A stretch of DNA of 10,269 bases from an uncultured Oscillospiraceae bacterium. Lineage in GTDB: Bacteria > Bacillota > Clostridia > Oscillospirales > Acutalibacteraceae. A program made the position numbers and the translations under genes. Shown here piece by piece: positions 1-7,037 of this stretch (position 1 is its first letter; each line of letters opens with the position of its first letter). The notes under the pieces are model-generated. The model was not told where the DNA came from, did not search any database, and was given only the letters and a program-made list of their open reading frames with translations. The DNA is taken from the NCBI GenBank assembly GCA_902461995.1, contig CABQAA010000052.1, positions 1-10,269 on the forward strand, given 5' to 3'.

Positions 1-189
1 ATGGGTGCAGAGGATGGCAGACACCGTCCATCCGTTCTCCTCACAGTGGCGCAGCACCTTTTTGGCGGCGTTCTTGTCGCTGCCGCTGTCGATGAGCAGA
101 ACGTCCTTGTCCGCCAGAAGAACCAGGCCCACTTTGGACGGGCAATCCATATAATATGTCCGGGCTCCGGCCCTGATCAATTCATACAT
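1..189 (-). CDS. MBL-fold metallo-hydrolase, N-terminal 63 residues (3' end outside window)
   Basis: This is the start of a protein that continues past the left edge. The visible residues begin MYELIRAGARTYYMDCPSKV, run through a hydrophobic strand with LLIDSG at about residues 31-36, and end with ILCTH at the edge. A beta-strand closed by an Asp-Ser-Gly turn, followed about 25 residues later by a strand ending in Thr-His, is the N-terminal layout of the metallo-beta-lactamase fold. The final His would be the first metal ligand of the HxHxDH motif, whose remainder is not visible. ATG 189 is preceded by GAGGG about 7 nt upstream. The gene starts 9 nt after the hisE stop, so it is probably co-transcribed with the histidine operon. 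The substrate cannot be told. Clostridial relatives are usually annotated only as MBL-fold hydrolases, and a role in histidine synthesis is not implied. Confidence 0.8.
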   Translation of the reverse strand, partial: MYELIRAGARTYYMDCPSKVGLVLLADKDVLLIDSGSDKNAAKKVLRHCEENGWTVSAILCTH

Positions 190-198
190 AGCCTGCCC

Positions 199-525
199 TC
201 AGCTGTTTTTGTCCACGGTTTTCATTTTTTTCAGATTCCCGGACTTGCCGTGCCGCTCATCGAGCAGTGCCCCGATATCCTCCGGCCGAATCCCCTGTTC
301 CGCCATCAGCACCAGAAGATGATAGGTCAGATCGGCGATCTCGCCGATGGTTTCGGAATTTTGGCCGTTTTTCGCGGCGATGATGACCTCCGCGCTTTCC
401 TCCCCCACTTTTTTAAGCATCTTGTCGATCCCTTGATCGAACAGATAGCGGGTGTAGGAATTGTCGGAAGGATGATCGCGGCGGTCGAGAATGGTGTCGT
501 ACAGGGTATGAATCGTGTCATTCAT
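199..525 (-). CDS. hisE: Phosphoribosyl-ATP pyrophosphohydrolase HisE (step 2)
   Basis: HisE removes pyrophosphate from phosphoribosyl-ATP to give phosphoribosyl-AMP, the second step of histidine synthesis in the cytoplasm. The 108-residue product has the usual length of a stand-alone HisE. It shows the MazG-like metal-binding helices: KVGEESAEV at residues 39-47 (acidic Glu42, Glu43, Glu46) and GEIADLTYH at 61-69 (Glu62, Asp65). I chose ATG 525 because GGAGG lies 9 nt upstream and the protein then starts MNDTIHTLYD, as family members do. A frame open nine codons further upstream would overlap the preceding gene more and has no known homology. The start overlaps the hisA::hisI stop by 8 nt (ATGAATGA), which suggests translational coupling. 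In many bacteria hisE is fused to hisI. Here it is separate and hisI is instead fused to hisA. Confidence 0.95.
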   Translation of the reverse strand: MNDTIHTLYDTILDRRDHPSDNSYTRYLFDQGIDKMLKKVGEESAEVIIAAKNGQNSETIGEIADLTYHLLVLMAEQGIRPEDIGALLDERHGKSGNLKKMKTVDKNS

Positions 526-1576
526 GGTCGTTTTCCTCCAAAATCGTGTCAAAGAAACAGCTGTGTGCCCCAGTATGGCAGGCGGCGCCGGTCTGCTCCA
601 CCCGGATAAGCAAAGTATCGCTGTCGCAGTCCCCGGCTATGGAAACGACCCGCTGCACATGTCCGCTGGTCGCGCCCTTGTTCCAGTATTCCCGGCGGGA
701 ACGGCTCCAGAACCAGGTGGTGCCGGTATCGACCGTGCGCTGCAGAGAACCCAGGTTCATATACGCGAGCATCAGCACCTCACCGGTCGATGCCTCCTGT
801 ACAATGGCAGGAATCAAAAGAGATTTTTCAAAAAAACGTTCCAGCCCCAACCGGTCGGACGGGGTTGCCGCCGTTTGGATGGCCTCCGCCAGATCCAATG
901 TGCCGCTGTAGAGGGATTTGCCGCAGATCGCGCCGTACAGGCGCCGGTCCCGCAGCTGCTCGATGTCCCGCCGTTCCCGAATACCGCCCGAAGCGATCAC
1001 GCTGCAGGAGACCGTCCGGTCCAGGGTTTCGAGCTGTTCCAAATTGGGTCCCGACAGAGTGCCGTCTTTGGAAATATCGGTAAAAATAAGTGTCCGCACC
1101 CCAATATCCTCCATCCGGCGGGCGAGTTCCAAGTAGGAAACCTGCGAGACTTCCAGCCATCCCTCGGCAGCCACCAGCCCATTCACCGCATCGATGCCAA
1201 CGGCGATGCGGTCCCCGTAAAGCTTCACCGCTTGTCGGATAAATTCGGGATCCTTTAAGGCGGCGGAACCGAGAATGCAGCGGGAAATCCCGCCCGAAAG
1301 ATAGTATTCGAGAGTGTCAAGCGACCGGATGCCGCCGCCGAGCTCCACCTTCAGCCCGCTTTCGGCCGCGACGGCCAGGAAGATGTCGGCGTTCACGCGG
1401 TTTCCCGTCCGGGCGCCGTCGAGGTCCACCATATGGATCCACTCGGCACCCGCCCGGCGAAAAGCGGCGGCCGTTTCTAGCGGATCGTCAGCCACAGTGT
1501 GGGCGGTGTCAAAGTCCCCTTTCACGAGGCGGACACATTGGCGGTTTTGGATATCGATAGCCGGTAAAATGATCAT
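518..1576 (-). CDS. hisA-hisI: Fused HisA (ProFAR isomerase) and HisI (PR-AMP cyclohydrolase), steps 4 and 3
   Basis: One 352-residue frame carries two complete enzymes. Residues 1 to about 238 are HisA, a (beta-alpha)8 barrel: MIILPAIDI with catalytic Asp8, the first phosphate-binding GGGIR at 80-84, AVGIDA with the second catalytic Asp129, TDISKDGT at 166-173, and the second phosphate-binding ASGGIR at 195-200. Residues from about 247 to 345 are HisI: VLMLAYMN, WFWSRSRREYWNKGATSG, the metal-binding DCDSD (Asp316, Asp318, Asp320) and Cys317, Cys333 and Cys340 for zinc. HisI opens the PR-AMP ring to ProFAR and HisA isomerises ProFAR, so consecutive steps share one chain. The linker (about 239-252) is short, with no HisF remnant. 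ATG 1576 has an AAGGATGG-like ribosome site. I see no convincing separate hisI start: an in-frame TTG at codon 243 lacks a Shine-Dalgarno. The linker contains a T7 run, so a one-base indel would split the gene. The motifs rule out HisF for the barrel half. Confidence 0.93.
   Translation of the reverse strand: MIILPAIDIQNRQCVRLVKGDFDTAHTVADDPLETAAAFRRAGAEWIHMVDLDGARTGNRVNADIFLAVAAESGLKVELGGGIRSLDTLEYYLSGGISRCILGSAALKDPEFIRQAVKLYGDRIAVGIDAVNGLVAAEGWLEVSQVSYLELARRMEDIGVRTLIFTDISKDGTLSGPNLEQLETLDRTVSCSVIASGGIRERRDIEQLRDRRLYGAICGKSLYSGTLDLAEAIQTAATPSDRLGLERFFEKSLLIPAIVQEASTGEVLMLAYMNLGSLQRTVDTGTTWFWSRSRREYWNKGATSGHVQRVVSIAGDCDSDTLLIRVEQTGAACHTGAHSCFFDTILEENDHE
535..539 (-). promoter_or_regulatory. 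Shine-Dalgarno site setting the hisE start
   Basis: GGAGG on the minus strand, 9 nt before ATG 525 and inside the last codons of hisA::hisI. It supports the 108-residue HisE over a longer version and gives the downstream gene its own initiation within the stop-start overlap. Confidence 0.75.
830..836 (-). other. T7 run in the HisA-HisI linker, phased as a -1 slippery heptamer
   Basis: On the coding strand the codons for Arg247-Phe-Phe-Glu250 read CGT TTT TTT GAA, giving seven T in the phase T_TTT_TTT that fits the X_XXY_YYZ rule for -1 frameshifting. A -1 slip reads TGA at once and would release a 249-residue HisA without HisI. An extra T from polymerase slippage gives the same stop. Loss of one T reaches a TGA six codons further on. 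A G-rich stretch (TTGGGG) ends about 8 nt upstream. A weak hairpin (stem 808-812 with 795-799) lies 17 nt downstream, further than is typical. The run is directly visible. Its use is inference. Confidence 0.4.
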
Positions 1577-1612
1577 GGAATTCCATCCTTTTTCTGCAGG
1601 TTGACGCGGAGA

Positions 1613-2188
1613 TCAATCGAGAGATCCCTTGGTGGAGAGGGTCCCCTCCGCAGGCGTCACCGCTTCTTTCAGAGCGTGGGCCGCCGCCTTGTAAAGCGCC
1701 TCGGCCATATGATGGGAGTTCTGGCCATAGAGCATTTTCAGATGCAGAGTGATGCCGGCATTTTGAGCCAACGCCCGGAAAAACTCCCCCGTCAGGCAGG
1801 AATCGTAGTCCCCGATCCGCTCTTCCGGGAAACGGGCGTCGAACACCAGGAACGGACGGCCGCTGACATCCACCGAGGCCAGAGCCAGGGACTCATCCAT
1901 CGGAATCAGAAAGGAGCCATACCGCCGGATGCCGCCCTTATCGCCGAGCGCCTCGGCCAAGGCCTTGCCCAAAACAATCCCGGTATCCTCAACGGTGTGA
2001 TGCCCGTCCACATGCAGATCGCCTTCCGCCTTGAGGGTCAGCCCGAACCCCGCGTGTACGGCCAGAGCCTCCAGCATATGATCGAAAAAGCCGATACCGG
2101 TTGCAATCTCCACGGCGCCGCCGTCCAGATTCAGGGCGGCGGAAATCGATGTTTCTTTTGTACGGCGGTCACAGGTACCGATACGCAT
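1613..2188 (-). CDS. hisB: Imidazoleglycerol-phosphate dehydratase HisB (step 6)
   Basis: HisB removes water from imidazoleglycerol phosphate to give imidazole-acetol phosphate, using two manganese ions. At 191 residues this is the monofunctional form, without the N-terminal histidinol-phosphatase domain found in enterobacteria. The metal and substrate motifs are present and ordered as in the family: GIGFFDHML at 31-39 with His37, DGHHTVED at 61-68 with His63, His64 and Glu67, and NSHHMAE at 157-163 with His159, His160 and Glu163. ATG 2188 follows AAAGGAGG with 9 nt spacing. It lies 35 nt after hisC and 36 nt before hisA::hisI. In many Firmicute operons hisH follows hisB. Here there is no room for it. 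The substrate of HisB must come from HisF-HisH, which is not encoded in this window. Confidence 0.97.
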   Translation of the reverse strand: MRIGTCDRRTKETSISAALNLDGGAVEIATGIGFFDHMLEALAVHAGFGLTLKAEGDLHVDGHHTVEDTGIVLGKALAEALGDKGGIRRYGSFLIPMDESLALASVDVSGRPFLVFDARFPEERIGDYDSCLTGEFFRALAQNAGITLHLKMLYGQNSHHMAEALYKAAAHALKEAVTPAEGTLSTKGSLD

Positions 2189-2223
2189 GGTATGATGCCT
2201 CCTTTGTGTAAGGGTGTATTCCT

Positions 2224-3288
2224 TTACTGGATATCCTCATGGGTCAGCAGGAACCGCATCACGGCCAGCAGCTCGTCGTTCTCCGCCTGGGTTCCGGCCG
2301 TGATCCGGAGATGCCGCGCTCCGAACCGGCGGATGAGAATGCCGCGGTCCAGCAGCAGCGTATAGATCCGTCCAGCGTCCGGCAGCTGAAGATAAACAAA
2401 ATTGGTGCAGCTGTCGTACACCCGGTCAATCAGACCGTCCGCCTGGAGCTTCCGGAAACCGTCCAGCAGCATGTTCCGCGATTCGATGAGCAGGCCGCGG
2501 TAGACATCCCGATAGACCGGGTTAGAGAGCACGACGTTCGCCATGGCCTGGGTGACGGCGTTGACGTTATAGGGGGATTTGGCCGCCCGCAGCGCGGCTG
2601 TGATCTGCGGATTGGCCACGGCGAAGCCCAGACGGAGCGCCGCCATGCCGAGCATTTTGGAGCAGGTGCGCAGGATGACGAGATTGTCGTAATCTTCCAC
2701 TTCTTCCAGCATCGACTGATCCCAGAAATCCATATACGCCTCATCCAGCACCACCAGTGCCTCGGTTCCGCGGAGGATCCGCCGCACCTCTTCCCGGCCC
2801 AGACCAACCGAGGTGGGATTGCAGGGATTGGAAAAGATCAGCAGGCGGACGGATTCGCGTTCCACGGTGTCCAGCACCTGATCCACCGAAATGCGCAGGT
2901 CTGCCCCTTTCTCCAGGGTGATACAGGGGGTCTCGGTGATGGCGGTGTAAAAACGGTACATCGAAAAGTCCGGAGACAAGGTCAATACCTTTTCACCCTT
3001 TTGCAGAAATACCGACAGAATAATGGAGATCAGCTCGTCCGATCCGTTTCCCGCCGTCACCAGTTCCGGCTTCACGCCATAGGCGCAGGCAAACGACGCG
3101 CAGACTTCACGCGCCAGAGGGTCGGGATACCGGTTGAGTGCCGTCTCCGCAGCCGCCTGCGCCATGGCCATCCGGTCCTGCTCGGTCGGCAGAAGAAAGG
3201 ACTCATTGGCATCCATCCGCACCCGATACATCCCTTCTGAGGGATCATACGGCGTCAAGGATTTTGCCTTGTCACAAAAGGTATACAT
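2224..3288 (-). CDS. hisC: Histidinol-phosphate aminotransferase HisC (step 7)
   Basis: HisC transfers an amino group from glutamate to imidazole-acetol phosphate using pyridoxal phosphate (PLP). The 354-residue product has the normal length for this fold-type I aminotransferase. Visible landmarks are DANES at 26-30, NRYPDP at 52-57, the GNGSDEL cofactor phosphate loop at 80-86, SNPCNPT at 153-159 with the PLP-contacting Asn, LDEAY at 181-185 (Asp182 and Tyr185), CSKMLGMAALRLG with the Schiff-base Lys211 and Arg219, and the substrate-carboxylate Arg in HLRIT near 328. ATG 3288 follows AAGGAG with about 7 nt spacing. The gene starts 26 nt after the hisD stop. Related aminotransferases, such as CobD or aromatic aminotransferases, share the fold. 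The operon position and complete HisC-like motif set favour HisC. Confidence 0.95.
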   Translation of the reverse strand: MYTFCDKAKSLTPYDPSEGMYRVRMDANESFLLPTEQDRMAMAQAAAETALNRYPDPLAREVCASFACAYGVKPELVTAGNGSDELISIILSVFLQKGEKVLTLSPDFSMYRFYTAITETPCITLEKGADLRISVDQVLDTVERESVRLLIFSNPCNPTSVGLGREEVRRILRGTEALVVLDEAYMDFWDQSMLEEVEDYDNLVILRTCSKMLGMAALRLGFAVANPQITAALRAAKSPYNVNAVTQAMANVVLSNPVYRDVYRGLLIESRNMLLDGFRKLQADGLIDRVYDSCTNFVYLQLPDAGRIYTLLLDRGILIRRFGARHLRITAGTQAENDELLAVMRFLLTHEDIQ

Positions 3289-3314
3289 ACGACTCTCCTT
3301 TCCCGACGACGAAC

Positions 3315-4604
<1,290 letters not shown>

Positions 4605-4633
4605 GCCTCTAACCTCCTATAAAACCCGCGGCT

Positions 4634-5263
4634 TCAGCGCTCGAGAGCGCCGGCCATCCGGGCGATCAAATCTTCGATTTCGGCCTTGCGCAGCTTCATG
4701 CAGGCCATATTGACGATCAGACGGGCGGAAATCGGCATCACGTCTTCGACCACTTCAAGCCCGTTTTCCCTCAGAGTGGAACCGGTTTCAACGATATCCA
4801 CAATGCCGTCCGCCAGGCCGAGCAGCGGCGCCAGCTCGACGGAACCTTCGATTTTGATGATCCGCACATCCAGCCCCTTTCGGCCAAAATACGCCCGGGC
4901 CACGTTCGGATATTTGGACGCGATGGTTTTGACGTGGTAGCCGTCGAAGAACTGTTTGCCCTTCGGGGCGGCCAGGGCGAACCGGCAGCGGCCAAATCCC
5001 AGATCGAGCACCTCGTAAAAGCTGCCGCCGCTCTCCGCGATGGTGTCCTTTCCCACCACCCCGAGATCGCAGACGCCGTGCTCCACATAGGTGATGACAT
5101 CGGCGGCCTTGGCGAGCACCACTTCCAGATGGTCCCCGACCGGCAGAATCAGACGTCGTCCTTTGTCTTTGACGACGGAGGTATCAAACCCCATGCGGTC
5201 GAACAGCGCCACCGTATCCTTTTCCAGGCGCCCCTTGGTCAGCGCCATGCGTATCGGTCTCAT
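4634..5263 (-). CDS. hisG: ATP phosphoribosyltransferase catalytic subunit HisG, short form (step 1)
   Basis: HisG joins ATP and PRPP to make phosphoribosyl-ATP, the committed and feedback-controlled step. The 209-residue product is the short form (HisGS): it lacks the C-terminal ACT-like regulatory domain of long HisG and needs HisZ, which is encoded just upstream. ALTKGRLEK at 7-15 is the usual N-terminal signature. The PRPP-binding signature runs over about residues 142-168, with VELAPL and DIVETGSTLRENGL. I chose ATG 5263 over ATG 5269 because AAGGAG ends only 1 nt before the first ATG but 7 nt before the second. The gene begins 19 nt after the hisZ stop. Histidine feedback in this class acts on the HisG-HisZ octamer, as known from Lactococcus and Thermotoga enzymes. 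Confidence 0.96.
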   Translation of the reverse strand: MRPIRMALTKGRLEKDTVALFDRMGFDTSVVKDKGRRLILPVGDHLEVVLAKAADVITYVEHGVCDLGVVGKDTIAESGGSFYEVLDLGFGRCRFALAAPKGKQFFDGYHVKTIASKYPNVARAYFGRKGLDVRIIKIEGSVELAPLLGLADGIVDIVETGSTLRENGLEVVEDVMPISARLIVNMACMKLRKAEIEDLIARMAGALER

Positions 5264-5270
5264 GTCCATT

Positions 5271-5276
5271 CTCCTT
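5271..5276 (-). promoter_or_regulatory. Shine-Dalgarno site setting the hisG start
   Basis: AAGGAG on the minus strand, 1 nt before ATG 5269 but 7 nt before ATG 5263. The spacing favours the second ATG, two codons downstream. Confidence 0.7.
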
Positions 5277-5282
5277 CTTTGT

Positions 5283-6485
5283 TCAGACCTCGAGGCATTC
5301 CTCGGCGTCGGCCGATACGATATAGACGAGGGGGATTCCCCGTTCTTCCGCGTAGCGCACGGCCTCGTCCCGGGTATCCTGCAGGCTGAATTCGGCCAGC
5401 GTCCCGTCCTCCGTCAGCGCCTCGATTTTGTTCATGGCCGCCACATCCCCGTCCGGCATGGCAAAAACCAGAACCTCGGGCAGCATGGGCGGCTCGATCT
5501 GGCCCTTGTCCAACATGCCTTTGATAACCGCGTCCAGATGAACACCGAACCCGGTTGCGGGAAGGGGCGAGCCAAACTGCTGCAGCAGCGTATCGTAACG
5601 GCCGCCGGAGACAACGGTATCGCCGCTGCCCTCCATGTAGCCCCGAAAAATGACGCCGGTGTAGTATTCGTTGCGGTGGACGAGACCCAAATCGATCATC
5701 ACCTGATCGCCGAGTCCGAGTTTCCGCAGCGACCGATACAGCCAGGCCAGATGTTCCAGCGCCGCCCGGCTCTGCTCCCCGTGGCAGAGTCCCTGGGCTT
5801 CCTTCAGGATCTCTTCGCCGCCGAAAAGGCGGGGCAGACGCCGCAGTGCCTCCACCGCTCCGCTTTTCGGCAGGCTGTCCAGGGTATCGGACAGAGCAGC
5901 GTAGTTTTTCATTTCGATCAGGGTGCGGATTTCGTCCCGTACCTCTTCCCCGACCTCCAGCTCAGCAACGAGGGATTGGAAGAACCCGACATGGCCGATT
6001 TCCAAGCGAAAATCACCGCCAATGCAGGGCAGGCGCAGCACATCCGCCGCCAGGGACAGGATCTCGAAATCCGCCCGCTGGCCGCCGGCACCGATCAGCT
6101 CCACGCCGGCCTGGAATTCCTGATCGTTCCGCCCGGTCATGCCGTGGTTGAGATGATACACATCCTGCGCATAATAGAGACGGATGGGCAGCGTGGCATT
6201 CTGCAATCTCGTCGCGGTCAGGCGCGCGATGGGCATGGTGGAATCCGGGCGCATCACGAGCAGGCGCCCCTTGGAATCGGTCAGTTTATACATGCTGTCG
6301 GCCGGAATCGCCGGCTGGCCAACCTGGAAAACATCAAAAAACTCCAAACCCGGCGTCATCACCTCGGAGAATCCGTGGCAGACAAACAAATCGGCCAGCA
6401 TCCCCTCCGCCTCACGGCGGGCCAAACATTCTTCGAACAATAAATCCCGGGTTCCCTCGGGTGTGATGCGGTTATGTTGTCTCAT
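5283..6485 (-). CDS. hisZ: ATP phosphoribosyltransferase regulatory subunit HisZ
   Basis: HisZ is a catalytically inert relative of histidyl-tRNA synthetase that binds short HisG, activates it and carries the histidine feedback site. The 400-residue product begins MRQHNRITPEGTRDLLFEE. It has class II synthetase features: GFSEVMTPGLEFFD at about 38-51, motif 2 around LLVMRPDSTMPIARL at 75-89, YYAQDVYHLNH at 104-114, QEFQAGVELIG at 122-132, and motif 3 around SGGRYDTLLQQFG at 293-305. Where true synthetases have the RGLDYYTG histidine loop, this has HRNEYYTG at 270-277, losing the catalytic Arg. The expected ER of motif 3 is replaced by HLDAV. Only a short C-terminal tail of about 70 residues stands where the anticodon domain would be. 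ATG 6485 is preferred to TTG 6497, which abuts the only ribosome site (AAAGGG). It is the first gene of the operon. Confidence 0.95.
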   Translation of the reverse strand: MRQHNRITPEGTRDLLFEECLARREAEGMLADLFVCHGFSEVMTPGLEFFDVFQVGQPAIPADSMYKLTDSKGRLLVMRPDSTMPIARLTATRLQNATLPIRLYYAQDVYHLNHGMTGRNDQEFQAGVELIGAGGQRADFEILSLAADVLRLPCIGGDFRLEIGHVGFFQSLVAELEVGEEVRDEIRTLIEMKNYAALSDTLDSLPKSGAVEALRRLPRLFGGEEILKEAQGLCHGEQSRAALEHLAWLYRSLRKLGLGDQVMIDLGLVHRNEYYTGVIFRGYMEGSGDTVVSGGRYDTLLQQFGSPLPATGFGVHLDAVIKGMLDKGQIEPPMLPEVLVFAMPDGDVAAMNKIEALTEDGTLAEFSLQDTRDEAVRYAEERGIPLVYIVSADAEECLEV

Positions 6486-6538
6486 GGTTACAACCAACCC
6501 TTTCAGGTGGAATCTCTCGTCGCTTTACTTCGCTAATG

Positions 6539-6554
6539 TGCTACTATGATAGCA
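6539..6554 (-). promoter_or_regulatory. Candidate operator over the his -10 box
   Basis: An imperfect inverted repeat, TGCTA-TCATAG-TAGCA on the minus strand, has 5-bp arms and is nearly centred on the -10 element. A shorter odd palindrome, CTAT-C-ATAG, lies inside it. A repressor bound here would block the polymerase. The TrpR-family HisR/YerC regulator predicted for Firmicute his operons is a candidate, but I cannot compare its motif here. The -10 box itself contributes to the symmetry, so chance is a real alternative. Confidence 0.3.
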
Positions 6555-6574
6555 TGGAGAACTGGTTATGTCAA
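6546..6574 (-). promoter_or_regulatory. Sigma-A-type promoter of the histidine operon
   Basis: On the minus strand TTGACA (6574-6569) is followed by a 17-nt spacer and TATCAT (6551-6546). A TGC directly before the -10 gives an extended -10 motif. The -35 is a perfect match, the -10 matches five of six, and the spacing is ideal. The start would be near 6539, leaving a leader of about 54 nt before hisZ. The -35 box contains the stop codon of the upstream membrane-protein gene. No terminator is visible between the two, so some readthrough from polC is possible. Confidence 0.8.
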
Positions 6575-7017
6575 GAGGCTGAACGCGGTTTGACGTTGAG
6601 AAAGACCAGTCCCGCCAAACAGAGCAGAATGCCGATTGCCTGGAATCCCGTGATTTTCTCTTTATAAAACAGGGCGCCGACAAAAACCAGAATCACAGCG
6701 AGGCTAATATTGGCGACCAAGGACCCGATGCTCACCGCCCAGCCTGCCCGATAAGCCATGATATAGCCGAATTCCAACCCGACCAGGCTAAGCCCTAGAA
6801 TGACGCTGCTCCAATTGACCTGGCGGAACTGGACAAGAATCCCGTCCTTCCCTGCCGACGATACTGCCAGCAGGACACCGGTCGCCAAGGCCGATACCAG
6901 GTAGGTCACCAGAAGGGAGGCAAAGGGACTGACACCGCCCGGCGTGGACTTGGCGGATACATGATAGCAGACATTCGAGGCAACAATCAGCAGAATGGGC
7001 CACAAATACGCGAACAC
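6571..7017 (-). CDS. Small EamA/DMT-superfamily membrane transporter-like protein
   Basis: A 148-residue, strongly hydrophobic protein with five likely membrane helices at about 3-22, 31-53, 69-90, 93-117 and 122-142. The last two helices and the KEKITGFQAIGILLCLAGLV segment match the end of one EamA repeat: a short charged loop (YKEKIT), then a glycine-rich helix. Full-length EamA exporters have two repeats and about 300 residues. This has one, so it would have to act as a dimer, as small DMT proteins do. The start is GTG 7017, with GGGGAG about 9 nt upstream and only 20 nt after the polC stop, which suggests co-transcription with polC. Its last bases form part of the his promoter. The substrate is unknown. 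Export of an amino acid or metabolite is only a family-level guess. Confidence 0.8.
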   Translation of the reverse strand: MFAYLWPILLIVASNVCYHVSAKSTPGGVSPFASLLVTYLVSALATGVLLAVSSAGKDGILVQFRQVNWSSVILGLSLVGLEFGYIMAYRAGWAVSIGSLVANISLAVILVFVGALFYKEKITGFQAIGILLCLAGLVFLNVKPRSAS

Positions 7018-7037
7018 AGCCGGTCTCCCCTTCTGAT

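Noticed and set aside
838..862. A separate start for hisI inside the linker (TTG at codon 243).
   Set aside because: It has no Shine-Dalgarno upstream and no ATG or GTG is nearby, so a continuous fusion is the simpler reading.
5091..6443. A 450-codon plus-strand frame opposite hisZ.
   Set aside because: It is the antisense of a clear HisZ and has no domain of its own.
5283..6485. Histidyl-tRNA synthetase (hisS).
   Set aside because: The RGLDYYTG loop is replaced by HRNEYYTG, motif 3 lacks its Arg, the anticodon domain is not recognisable, and a short hisG follows directly, so HisZ fits.
6486..6539. A possible T-box antiterminator, from AAAGGGTTGG in the hisZ leader.
   Set aside because: The consensus AGGGTGGNACCGCG is not met, there is no specifier stem, and the leader after the predicted promoter is only about 54 nt.
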